From assembly GCF_001513965.1 (NCBI RefSeq), contig NZ_KQ948026.1, positions 190,681 through 254,680 on the forward strand: a stretch of 64,000 bases of DNA. The letters are read 5' to 3'. Source of the stretch: Streptomyces cellostaticus. Lineage in GTDB: Bacteria; Actinomycetota; Actinomycetes; Streptomycetales; Streptomycetaceae. This document shows, in pieces, positions 33,380 through 40,920 of the stretch. Position 1 is the first letter of the stretch. Every line of letters starts with the position of its first letter. The position numbers were made by a program, and so were the translations under genes. Under the pieces are notes generated by a model. The model saw nothing but the letters and a program-made list of their open reading frames with translations. It was not told where the DNA came from and made no database searches.

Positions 33380-33925
33380 TCAGTTCTCTGGTTCCGTGAC
33401 CCGGCGATGGTCGCCCGTCGCCCCGTCGATCAGCTCCCGCAGGATGTCCATGTGCCCGGCGTGCCGTGCCGTCTCCGCGATCATGTGGACGAGGACCCAG
33501 CGCAGCGAGACGGAGTGGTCCCGCCAGGACGGGCGGCCCGGCGCGTCCAGGGGCAGCTCGGTGATCATCCGGTCGGCGGCGGTGCGGGCGCGGCCGTAGA
33601 AGGCGACGATCTGTTGCGTCGTCTCGCCGGGGGCGATGTGCATGTCCTCGCTCTCGTACGGGTCGAACCACAGGGGTTCCCCCTCGCCCCCGAACGTCTC
33701 CACGAACCAGCCGTACTCGACCGAGGCCAGATGCTTGACCAGGCCGAGCAGGGTCGTCCCGGTCGGTGTCATCGGCCGGCGCAGCTGCTCGTCGTCGAGT
33801 CCGTCCAGCTTCCAGAGCACGGCGTCCCGGTGCCGGTCCAGGCTCGCGTGCAGCGTTTCCTTCTCTCCGGCGGTGTAGCCGGCGGCAGAAGTCCCAGAGG
33901 TCCCAGAATTCTCAGAGGTCGTCAT
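33380..33925 (-). CDS. DinB-family (DUF664) protein
   Basis: The 181-residue protein MTTSENSGTSGTSAAG... contains the DinB four-helix core: ASLDRHRDAVLWKLDGLDDE, LGLVKHLASVEYGWF and WVLVHMIAETARHAGHMDIL. The three metal-ligand His are in KHLASVE and ETARHAGHMD. Family members include thiol-dependent (mycothiol or bacillithiol) transferases. The AAATTA at 33934-33939 (TAATTT on its strand) lies 8 nt before the ATG, so the mRNA may be leaderless. It shares a 43-bp gap with a divergent methyltransferase gene. Confidence 0.92.
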   Translation of the reverse strand: MTTSENSGTSGTSAAGYTAGEKETLHASLDRHRDAVLWKLDGLDDEQLRRPMTPTGTTLLGLVKHLASVEYGWFVETFGGEGEPLWFDPYESEDMHIAPGETTQQIVAFYGRARTAADRMITELPLDAPGRPSWRDHSVSLRWVLVHMIAETARHAGHMDILRELIDGATGDHRRVTEPEN

Positions 33926-33968
33926 GCACGCGGAAATTAGCAGGACCCGCCGACAACGCCCTGCGACC

Positions 33969-34763
33969 ATGACGTTCATGGCAGACCACCGCTCCTTCGA
34001 AGACCTCGTGGCCGAGGGTGCCGCCGTGCCCACCGAGGGGTGGGACTTCTCCTGGTTCGAGGGGCGGGCCAGCGAGGCACGGCCCTCGTGGGGGTACGCC
34101 CGCTCGGCGGGGGAGCGGCTGGCCCGGGCCGAGGCCGCGCTCGACATCCAGACCGGGGGCGGGGAGGTGCTCGACTTCGCCCTGAGCCGGGCCGAGCCGG
34201 ACCGCCCGCGGCTGATCGCCGCCACCGAGGGCTGGCCGCCCAACGTCGCCAAGGCCACCGCCCTGCTGCGGCCGCGCGGTGCGGTGGTCGTCGCCGCACC
34301 GGACGACGCGCCGCTGCCGTTCGCCGACGGGGTCTTCGACCTGGTCCTCAGCCGGCATCCGGTGCACCCCCACTGGGAGGAGATCGCGCGGGTGCTGCGG
34401 CCCGGCGGTACCTACTTCGCCCAGCACGTCGGGCCCGCCAGTGTGTTCGAGCTGGTCGAGTACTTCCTCGGGCCCCAGCCGGAGGCCGTGCGCAGCGGCC
34501 GTGATCCCGAGCGGGAGCGGGCCGCCGCTCAGGCGGCGGGCCTTGAGGTCGTGGACCTGCGGGCGGAGCGGCTGCGGATGGAGTTCCACGACATCGCCGC
34601 CGTCGTCCACTTCCTGCGCAAGGTGGTCTGGATGGTCCCGGGCTTCACGGTCGAGGCGTACGAGCCCCGGCTGCGCGCCCTGCACGAGCGGATCGAGAAG
34701 GAGGGGCCGTTCGTCACACACAGCGCCCGGCACCTCTTCGACGTCCGGAAGCCGTCCCACTGA
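33969..34763 (+). CDS. SAM-dependent methyltransferase
   Basis: The 264-residue protein starts MTFMADHRSFEDLVAEGAAV. It has a Rossmann-type methyltransferase fold, though the usual GxGxG motif I is replaced by a less typical GGEVLDFALSR. Motif post-I and IV-like segments are DLVLSRHPVHPHWEEIARVL and RPGGTYFAQHVG. The tail FHDIAAVVHFLRKVVWMVPG is common in actinobacterial class I methyltransferases. No Shine-Dalgarno is evident. An ATG at 33978 is an alternative start. The substrate is unknown. Confidence 0.87.
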   Translation: MTFMADHRSFEDLVAEGAAVPTEGWDFSWFEGRASEARPSWGYARSAGERLARAEAALDIQTGGGEVLDFALSRAEPDRPRLIAATEGWPPNVAKATALLRPRGAVVVAAPDDAPLPFADGVFDLVLSRHPVHPHWEEIARVLRPGGTYFAQHVGPASVFELVEYFLGPQPEAVRSGRDPERERAAAQAAGLEVVDLRAERLRMEFHDIAAVVHFLRKVVWMVPGFTVEAYEPRLRALHERIEKEGPFVTHSARHLFDVRKPSH

Positions 34764-35164
34764 CGAATCGGGCATACAGGGCGTATCGCCGCTCAGTTCA
34801 CTTGGAGTTCTCCCGCGGTTTCCACATCGTTATCGAGTGCGGTTCACACCCGCCCCATCCGTCACGTAGGTTCAGACCAAGGTAATTCACGCCAGCAAAG
34901 CTGTGCGGACGGCACCGTGCAGTGGAGGGGGCTGCGCGGTGCCGTGATGCCGCGCAAACCCGTACCGGAACCGTCAAGTCGCCGTTCGCTGACCGGGTAG
35001 CCCGTCGGAGGGACCCCCGGACAACTCGCCGACCGTTCCCCAAGACGGCCCAAACCCTCTTGATCTCTCCGTATGTGGCCCGATTCCCTGGGATTCCGCT
35101 GTGAATCGGCCCTGAGAAGCCCCTGAATCCACCATTCCGCGCCCACCGGGGCGTCGTCGGTTGA
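34764..35164. other. Long intergenic region before the small RNA
   Basis: About 400 bp between the methyltransferase gene and the C-rich RNA contain no convincing protein gene on either strand; frames here lack codon bias and ribosome-binding sites. Locally lower GC near 34800-34900 and 35050-35110 suggests promoters, including that of the RNA. Confidence 0.55.
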
Positions 35165-35278
35165 TTTCGGAGAGTAGTTGTCTGCCGCCAATGCACGCAC
35201 CATCCCTTACGAAGGGTTATGGTGGAAACCCCCCCTCGGGCCGGTCCGTCTCCCCCCCACGGACCGGCCCGTTTTTTC
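35165..35278 (+). ncRNA. C-rich small RNA resembling actinobacterial 6C RNA
   Basis: Two stem-loops and two runs of seven C are seen. The first stem-loop pairs ACCAT (35199-35203) with ATGGT (35219-35223), enclosing CCCTT-ACG-AAGGG; a run of C lies at 35229-35235. The second stem, 35238-35249 with 35259-35270, is a perfect 12-bp hairpin whose loop ends in seven C, followed by T6 at 35272-35277. The known 6C RNA of actinobacteria is defined by two stem-loops with runs of six or more C and a rho-independent terminator. The 5' end is a guess. A protein gene is unlikely. Confidence 0.6.
35238..35277 (+). terminator. Rho-independent terminator with C-rich loop
   Basis: A 12-bp perfect GC stem (35238-35249 / 35259-35270) with the 9-nt loop CTCCCCCCC is followed by six T. 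This is unusually canonical for Streptomyces and probably forms the 3' end of the small RNA. Confidence 0.88.
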
Positions 35279-35401
35279 ATGGGGAACCTCGCGGCGTGCG
35301 GCGACCGTCCTTGTTCAGGGGCGCGGGGCCGTATCGATATGCGGCAGGGGTAGGCTCGGCCCCCGCGGTGACCGTACCCGCGCTCAATCCCGGAGGGCTC
35401 T

Positions 35402-36175
35402 GTGAACCTGCGCGACAAGCTGCGCGGCCTGCTCGTCAGGCTCTACGCACGCCGGGTGGAAGGCCACCTGGACCACGCTCAGGTGCCCAAGCACATCGGC
35501 GTCATCATGGACGGCAACCGCCGCTGGGCGAAGGCCGCCGGCTCCACCACGGTCCACGGCCACCGGGCCGGTGCCGAGAAGATCGAGGAGTTCCTCGGCT
35601 GGTGCAGCGAGACCGACGTCGAGGTCGTCACGCTCTGGCTGCTGTCCACGGACAACTTCGACCGCCCGCAGGACGAGCTGGGTCCCCTTCTCGGCATCAT
35701 CGAGGACGTCGTCCGCACCCTCGCCGCCGACGGCCGCTGGCGGGTGCACCATGTCGGCACCCCCGACCTGCTGCCGTCCGGGATGCAGCGCACCCTCAAG
35801 GAGGCCGAGGAGGCCACCGCCCGCGTCGACGGAATAGTCGTCAACGTGGCCATCGGCTACGGCGGCCGCCAGGAGATCGCCGACGCCGTGCGCTCCATGC
35901 TGCTCGACGCGCAGGACAAGGGCGTGTCGATGGAGGACCTCGCCGAGTCCGTCGACATCGACATGATCGGCCGTCACCTCTACACCGGCGCCCAGCCCGA
36001 CCCGGACCTGGTGATCCGCACCAGCGGCGAGCAGCGGCTGTCCGGATTCATGCTCTGGCAGACGGCACACTCCGAGTACTACTTCTGCGAGGTCTTCTGG
36101 CCCGCGTTCCGCAAGGTCGACTTCCTGCGTGCCCTGCGCGACTACGCGGCACGCCACCGCCGTTACGGCGGCTGA
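35402..36175 (+). CDS. uppS: Isoprenyl transferase (cis-prenyltransferase, UppS family)
   Basis: The 257-residue cytoplasmic enzyme adds isopentenyl units in cis to an allylic diphosphate to make polyprenyl diphosphate, the lipid carrier for peptidoglycan and wall polymers. The Asp37 motif IGVIMDGNRRWA binds the diphosphate and Mg2+; the HGHRAGAEK and RTSGEQRLSGFMLWQ segments are family signatures. GTG at 35402 has CGGAGGG 5 nt upstream. Streptomyces have two or more paralogues, so it may make a shorter or longer chain than the essential UppS. Confidence 0.95.
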   Translation: MNLRDKLRGLLVRLYARRVEGHLDHAQVPKHIGVIMDGNRRWAKAAGSTTVHGHRAGAEKIEEFLGWCSETDVEVVTLWLLSTDNFDRPQDELGPLLGIIEDVVRTLAADGRWRVHHVGTPDLLPSGMQRTLKEAEEATARVDGIVVNVAIGYGGRQEIADAVRSMLLDAQDKGVSMEDLAESVDIDMIGRHLYTGAQPDPDLVIRTSGEQRLSGFMLWQTAHSEYYFCEVFWPAFRKVDFLRALRDYAARHRRYGG

Positions 36176-36183
36176 GACGCCCC

Positions 36184-36219
36184 GAACGCCCCGTCGGCCA
36201 CCAGTGCGACGGGGCGTTC
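36184..36219 (+). terminator. Stem-loop after uppS
   Basis: GAACGCCCCGTCG at 36184-36196 pairs perfectly with CGACGGGGCGTTC at 36207-36219 around a 10-nt loop, 9 bp after the uppS stop; no strong T tract follows. Confidence 0.7.
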
Positions 36220-36225
36220 CGTATA

Positions 36226-36548
36226 CCCCGGTTGGGGTGGATGTAACAAGGAGTTCACCGGCGCGCTGTTGGCTGCTTTTGCATGGCGGCGCATGTTCGA
36301 GGGCATAAGCCAAGCAGGTCGATGCCCGAACCACGGGCGTCGGATCTCAGCGGGCGGCTCGGGGCCGTCCGCCCGGGAGGCCCTTTGCACCAGCCCGACC
36401 GTGCCGTCACTGCACGGAAGCAGCCGCGGAGGTCCGGTGTCCGGCCCGCCGTACGCGGGGGCATGGGACCGGTCGCAATGCTCCCACCCTCCCGGCCCGG
36501 CTTCCACTTCGTCGCTCCCCGACCTCATCCGAGGGGGTACGTCCTTCC
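36226..36548. other. Leader region of the PhoH gene
   Basis: This 323-bp stretch between the uppS terminator and phoH contains no convincing gene. It has several G/C-rich inverted repeats and a relatively AT-rich patch near 36270-36290 (gctgcttttgcatgg) that may be a promoter. A long leader for phoH is possible but no known riboswitch was recognised. Confidence 0.5.
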
Positions 36549-37874
36549 GTGGTGACCAGCACAAAGCGCCACAAGCCAGACCGGCGCACCTATGTTCTCG
36601 ACACCAGCGTCCTGCTGGCCGACCCGAACGCCCTGACCCGCTTCGACGAGCACGAAGTCGTGCTCCCCATCGTCGTGGTCACGGAGCTGGAGGCCAAGCG
36701 GCACCATCCCGAACTCGGGTACTTCGCCCGCCAGGCCCTGCGCCTGCTGGACGACTACCGGGTGAAGCATGGTCGCCTCGACGCCCCCATCCCGATCGGG
36801 GAGCTGGGCGGAACGGTCCGTGTCGAGCTCAACCACTCGGACCCCAGCGTGCTGCCCACCGGCTACCGCCTGGGGGACAACGACTCCCGCATCCTCGCGG
36901 TGGCCCGCAATCTGCAGGCCGAGGGGTTCGACGTCACCGTCGTGTCGAAGGACCTGCCGCTCAGGATCAAGGCCTCCTCCGTCGGCCTGCAGGCCGAGGA
37001 GTACCGCGCCGAACTCGCCATCACGGAGAACTCCGGATGGACCGGAATGTCCGAACTGACGCTCCCCGGCGAACAGGTGGACATCCTCTTCGAGGAGGGG
37101 CATGTGTACGTCCGGGAGGCCTCCGACCTCCCCGTGCACACCGGCCTGACCATCCAGTCCGAGCGCGGCAAGGCGCTCGGCCGCATCACTGCCGAGGGCA
37201 ACGTCCGCCTGGTGCGCGGTGACCGGGAGGCGTTCGGCATCAAGGGCCGCAGTGCCGAGCAGCGCATCGCGCTCGACCTGCTGCTCGATCCGGACGTCGG
37301 GATCGTCTCGATGGGCGGCCGGGCCGGCACCGGCAAGTCGGCGCTCGCGCTGTGCGCGGGCCTGGAAGCGGTCCTGGAGCGCCGCCAGCACAAGAAGGTG
37401 ATGGTCTTCCGGCCGTTGTACGCGGTCGGCGGGCAGGAGCTGGGCTATCTGCCGGGCAGCGAGGCCGAGAAGATGAGCCCCTGGGCACAGGCCGTCTTCG
37501 ACACGCTCTCCGCGGTCACCAGCCGCGACGTCATCGAGGAGGTCACCGCGCGCGGCATGCTGGAGGTCCTGCCCCTGACCCACATCCGGGGCCGCTCCCT
37601 GCACGACGCGTTCGTGATCGTCGACGAGGCCCAGTCGCTCGAACGGAACGTCCTGCTGACCGTTCTGTCCCGAATCGGTGCCAACTCGCGGGTCGTTCTG
37701 ACCCATGACGTGGCACAGCGGGACAATCTGCGCGTAGGCCGCTACGACGGTGTGGTCGCCGTCGTGGAGAAGCTGAAGGGGCATCCGCTCTTCGCGCACG
37801 TCACGCTGACCCGGTCCGAGAGGTCCCAGATCGCGGCCCTTGTGACCGAAATGCTCGAAGAAGGCCATATCTGA
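36549..37874 (+). CDS. phoH2: PIN-PhoH fusion ATPase/ribonuclease (PhoH2-like)
   Basis: The 441-residue protein has an N-terminal PIN nuclease domain (about 12-150; active-site Asp18 in YVLDTSVLLADP, further acidic residues in TELEAKRH, GDNDSRILAVA and SKDLPLRIKA). A C-terminal PhoH helicase-like ATPase has Walker A GGRAGTGKS (256-264) and Walker B AFVIVDEAQS. PhoH2 proteins are RNA helicases with 5'-specific ribonuclease activity in mycobacteria. Two successive GTG codons occur at 36549 and 36552, with GAGGGGG about 12 nt upstream, so the exact start is uncertain. Confidence 0.93.
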   Translation: MVTSTKRHKPDRRTYVLDTSVLLADPNALTRFDEHEVVLPIVVVTELEAKRHHPELGYFARQALRLLDDYRVKHGRLDAPIPIGELGGTVRVELNHSDPSVLPTGYRLGDNDSRILAVARNLQAEGFDVTVVSKDLPLRIKASSVGLQAEEYRAELAITENSGWTGMSELTLPGEQVDILFEEGHVYVREASDLPVHTGLTIQSERGKALGRITAEGNVRLVRGDREAFGIKGRSAEQRIALDLLLDPDVGIVSMGGRAGTGKSALALCAGLEAVLERRQHKKVMVFRPLYAVGGQELGYLPGSEAEKMSPWAQAVFDTLSAVTSRDVIEEVTARGMLEVLPLTHIRGRSLHDAFVIVDEAQSLERNVLLTVLSRIGANSRVVLTHDVAQRDNLRVGRYDGVVAVVEKLKGHPLFAHVTLTRSERSQIAALVTEMLEEGHI

Positions 37875-37886
37875 GCAAGCTCAGTT

Positions 37887-37928
37887 GGCGCCGTCCGGCA
37901 AAGGCAAAGAGCCTAGCCGGGCGGCGCC
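37887..37928 (+). terminator. Stem-loop after phoH
   Basis: GGCGCCGTCCGGC at 37887-37899 pairs with GCCGGGCGGCGCC at 37916-37928 (one G-U pair) around a 16-nt loop. It begins 13 bp after the stop codon and has no T tract. Confidence 0.7.
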
Positions 37929-38268
37929 TTCGCGCGTGGGGGTTTCCTGAAATCCCCGGGGACAAACGAGGTGTGAGGTTTCACACTCAACTCGGAATTG
38001 CCTCCCGGTGTCGGGTTACGGCAGAGTCTCACTCCTGTCAGGCCCCGCATACGACACACCTGTACCCCCAGCGGTACGGCACCACAGAGGCATCACCTTC
38101 AACTCCATAGACCCGTCGTATGCCGCCCGAGCACCACACGGCGCTCCCCTCACGGGAGTTGTCCACCGGGCCCGCGCCTCCCGTGACCCCGCAGTTGGGA
38201 GGCCAGTGTCAGGGGCACGATTGCGTCCGCCAGGGTCACCGAAGCGGGCGATGCTGGAAGGAAACCGT
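37929..38268. promoter_or_regulatory. Long 5' leader of the transglycosylase-like gene
   Basis: Three hundred and forty bases separate the phoH terminator from the next gene. They include several local inverted repeats (for example gtgaggtttcacac at 37971-37984). Cell-wall hydrolase genes of Streptomyces often have structured leaders, including c-di-AMP riboswitches, but I could not match the conserved ydaO pieces here. Best read as an unassigned promoter/leader. Confidence 0.35.
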
Positions 38269-38964
38269 GTGAGCCGGATTTCGGTCCGGGGATTCGCAGT
38301 GGCCTCGGCCACCGCGGTCACCGCCGTCGGAAGCGTCGTCGGTGTTGCCTCGGGCAGCACTGCGCAGAACAACGACGCCGAGGCGACGGCAGCCGACGCC
38401 ACGCTCCTCGCGGACATACCCGCGGGTCAGCAGGCCCAAGTGCAGACCGCGTCCCTGACGCAGCAGGCCGACGCACAGGCCATCTCCGCCGACGCGAGCG
38501 CCAAGAAGGACGCCGAGGAAGCGGCCCGCAAGGCCGCCGCCGAGACCGCGATCGCGAAGAAGGAGGCCGCCGAGAAGGCGGCCAAGGAAGCCAAGGACCG
38601 CATCGAGGCGAAGTCCGCGGCCAGCCGCGACGACGCCCGCGACTCCTCCAGCTTCCCGGTGCAGAGCAGCTACAGCGTCGCGCAGATCCAGGCGATGGCG
38701 CGTCAGATGGTGGCTGCCGACCAGTTCCAGTGCTTCAGCAACATCGTGGACCACGAGTCCAGCTGGAACTACCAGGCCACCAACGCCTCCTCCGGTGCCT
38801 ACGGCCTCTTCCAGGCCCTGCCCGCCGGCAAGTACGCGTCCGCCGGCGCCGACTGGCAGACCAACCCGGCCACCCAGATCAAGTGGGGCCTCAACTACAT
38901 GAACGACCGCTACCACAGCCCTTGTCAGGCGTGGTCGTTCTGGCAGGCCAACCACTGGTACTAG
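38269..38964 (+). CDS. Secreted lytic transglycosylase-like cell-wall hydrolase
   Basis: The 231-residue protein (GTG, VSRISVRGFAVASATAV) has a signal peptide (about 1-30) and an Ala/Lys/Glu-rich coiled-coil segment (about 70-125: KDAEEAARKAAAETAIAKKE). An SLT/lysozyme-like domain at the C-terminus contains the catalytic Glu in NIVDHESSWNYQATN, then SSGAYGLFQALPAGK and the family end QAWSFWQANHWY. It should cleave peptidoglycan glycan strands during growth or spore germination. GGAAGGA precedes the GTG; longer starts are not supported by signal-peptide position. Confidence 0.92.
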   Translation: MSRISVRGFAVASATAVTAVGSVVGVASGSTAQNNDAEATAADATLLADIPAGQQAQVQTASLTQQADAQAISADASAKKDAEEAARKAAAETAIAKKEAAEKAAKEAKDRIEAKSAASRDDARDSSSFPVQSSYSVAQIQAMARQMVAADQFQCFSNIVDHESSWNYQATNASSGAYGLFQALPAGKYASAGADWQTNPATQIKWGLNYMNDRYHSPCQAWSFWQANHWY

Positions 38965-38992
38965 GCCGCCCGGTTTCAGCTCGATCCAGCGC

Positions 38993-39021
38993 AGCCCCTC
39001 CCCGTCCCAAGGAGAGGGGCT
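38993..39021 (+). terminator. Terminator after the transglycosylase-like gene
   Basis: AGCCCCTC at 38993-39000 pairs with GAGGGGCT at 39014-39021, followed by TTCG, 29 bp beyond the stop. Confidence 0.65.
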
Positions 39022-39103
39022 TTCGCCATGTACGGTCGTACCCGAACGACTCCAGGGGGGAGTGGTGGCGGACACCCGGGGACGCGGGGGAAGAGGACGG
39101 ATC

Positions 39104-40498
39104 ATGTCGCGAGTGCCAGGGTGGCTCGGCCGGGTCGGTGCCGGGCTGACCGAGATGAGCGAGCGGCTGGACGAGCGTCGCGCGGAGGTGGAGAAGGACA
39201 CCGCGCCCGAACCGGCCACCGCTGACCGGACCGCCGAACGGATCGCCGACCCCGTGAAGCCGCCCGCCCCCCGGCCGGCCGCACCTGCCACACCCGCCGC
39301 ACCTGCCGGTCCCCGCCCCGACCCCGCCGAGGCCGTGCCCTGGGGCGTGCGCGTCGCGGCCGAGGCGGGCTGGCGCCTGCTGGTGCTCGCCGGCACCGTG
39401 TGGATCCTGATGAAGGTCATCAGCGCCGTACAGCTGGTGGTCTTCGCCTTCGTCATCGCCCTGCTGATCACCGCGCTGCTCCAGCCGACGGTCGCCCGGC
39501 TCAGGCGCCGCGGGGTGCCGCGCGGCCCGGCCACCGCGATGACCGCCATCCTCGGCTTCGTCATCATGGCCCTGATGGGCTGGTTCGTGACCTGGCAGGT
39601 CATGGAGAACATCGACACCCTCTCCAACCAGATCCAGAGCGGCATCGACGACCTGCGCAACTGGCTGCTGAAGAGCCCCTTCCACGTCACCGACAAGCAG
39701 ATCAACCAGATCGCCAAGAACCTCCGCGAGGCCATCGGTGCCAACGCCGACCAGATAACGTCCGCGGGCCTGGAAGGCGTCCAGGTCATCGTCGAGGCCC
39801 TGACCGGCATCCTGCTGGTGTTCTTCTCGACGCTGTTCCTGCTCTACGACGGCGAGCGCATCTGGCAGTGGTTCCTGAAGCTGGTGCCCGCCGCGGCCCG
39901 CCCGGGCGTGGCCGGCGCCGGCCCGCGCGCCTGGCGCACCCTGACCGCCTACGTCCGCGGCACGGTCCTGGTCGCCCTGATCGACGCCATCTTCATCGGC
40001 ATCGGCATCTACTTCCTGAACGTGCCGATGGCCGTCCCGCTGGCCGTCTTCATCTTCCTGTTCTCCTTCATCCCCCTGGTCGGCGCGGTCGCCTCCGGCG
40101 CGCTGGCCGTGATCGTGGCGCTGGTGACACAGGGCGTCTTCACGGCCGTCATGACCCTGCTCGTGGTCCTCGCCGTCCAGCAGATCGAGGGCCACATCCT
40201 GCAGCCGTTCATCCTGGGCCGCGCGGTCCGCGTCCACCCGCTCGCGGTGGTCCTCACGGTGGCGGCCGGCGCCATGGTGGCGGGCATCGGCGGCGCGGTG
40301 GTGGCCGTACCGCTGGTGGCGGTGACGAACACGGTGGTCGGGTATCTGCGCGTGTACTCCCAGGAAACGGCCCGGAACCAGGTGCTCGAAGAGTCTTCAG
40401 CGGTAGAGGACGACGAGGGAGACGAGCAGCAGCGTGGCCGAAGCGGTGAGCCCCAGGATCCGGTAGCGGCTCCAGGCGGCGAGCGCGAAAGAGCCTGA
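39104..40498 (+). CDS. AI-2E family (YdiK/PerM-like) transporter
   Basis: The 464-residue membrane protein has a Pro/Ala-rich cytoplasmic N-terminus (about 1-90), paired hydrophobic segments near 95-135 and 150-175, an extracellular helical domain (about 175-255), then several membrane segments (for example GTVLVALIDAIFIGIGIYFL, AVFIFLFSFIPLVGAVASGA, HPLAVVLTVAAGAMVAGIGG) and an acidic C-terminal tail. The family exports small molecules or ions; the substrate is unknown. ATG 39104 follows GAAGAGGA. Its last 102 bp overlap, in antisense, the gene at 40397-40849. Confidence 0.9.
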   Translation: MSRVPGWLGRVGAGLTEMSERLDERRAEVEKDTAPEPATADRTAERIADPVKPPAPRPAAPATPAAPAGPRPDPAEAVPWGVRVAAEAGWRLLVLAGTVWILMKVISAVQLVVFAFVIALLITALLQPTVARLRRRGVPRGPATAMTAILGFVIMALMGWFVTWQVMENIDTLSNQIQSGIDDLRNWLLKSPFHVTDKQINQIAKNLREAIGANADQITSAGLEGVQVIVEALTGILLVFFSTLFLLYDGERIWQWFLKLVPAAARPGVAGAGPRAWRTLTAYVRGTVLVALIDAIFIGIGIYFLNVPMAVPLAVFIFLFSFIPLVGAVASGALAVIVALVTQGVFTAVMTLLVVLAVQQIEGHILQPFILGRAVRVHPLAVVLTVAAGAMVAGIGGAVVAVPLVAVTNTVVGYLRVYSQETARNQVLEESSAVEDDEGDEQQRGRSGEPQDPVAAPGGERERA

Positions 40499-40849
40499 CC
40501 AGGCTCCTCCGACGAGGGTGGCAGCCCACCAGCCTGCCGTCGCCTGCGCGGCCGCGAGAGGAAGCGGCGCCAGCAGGAACGTCGGGGGGATCACGGCGAT
40601 CCGTGGCCTGATGTCCAGCCGCTTGTAGACGACGGTCAGGACGATCACGGCGATCGTCATGGTGAGGGGGATGGCTGTCACGCCCCTCCAGGTGACGCAG
40701 ATGCTGTCGGTGGTCGCGCACGCCCGGTCGTCGTGCTGCCTGACCCACGACAGGTAGGTCGCGGCGCCGGTGGCCAGAACCGCGCCCGTGACGGCCGCGC
40801 CCGACACGCGGGGCAGCACGGGCCGTGGTTCCGTGCGGGGGGTGTTCAT
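40397..40849 (-). CDS. Small integral membrane protein convergent with the AI-2E gene
   Basis: The 150-residue protein MNTPRTEPRPVLPRVSG... has about four hydrophobic segments: SGAAVTGAVLATGAATYLSW, IPLTMTIAVIVLTVVYK, a central pair (IPPTFLLAPLPLAAAQATAG, GGAWSGSFALAAW) and LTASATLLLVSLVVLYR at the end. Two Cys follow the first segment. No family is recognised. ATG at 40849 has GGAAGG upstream. The final membrane helix is encoded within the region overlapping the transporter gene, so the overlap appears real and not a start-site error. Confidence 0.7.
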   Translation of the reverse strand: MNTPRTEPRPVLPRVSGAAVTGAVLATGAATYLSWVRQHDDRACATTDSICVTWRGVTAIPLTMTIAVIVLTVVYKRLDIRPRIAVIPPTFLLAPLPLAAAQATAGWWAATLVGGAWSGSFALAAWSRYRILGLTASATLLLVSLVVLYR

Positions 40850-40920
40850 GCGTGCAGCCTTCCGCAAACGATGGCCGGGGGCCTGAGTACGGATACTCAG
40901 GCCCCCGGATCAGCTATGTG

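Noticed and set aside
35161..36246. A 361-codon frame covering the small RNA and uppS
   Set aside because: Runs through the terminator hairpin and is out of frame with the cis-prenyltransferase motifs.
36269..37222. A long plus-strand frame across the PhoH leader and gene
   Set aside because: Out of frame with the PIN and PhoH motifs; a shadow frame.
37929..38268. c-di-AMP (ydaO) riboswitch upstream of the transglycosylase-like gene
   Set aside because: The leader is long and the gene type fits, but the conserved ydaO sequence blocks were not found.
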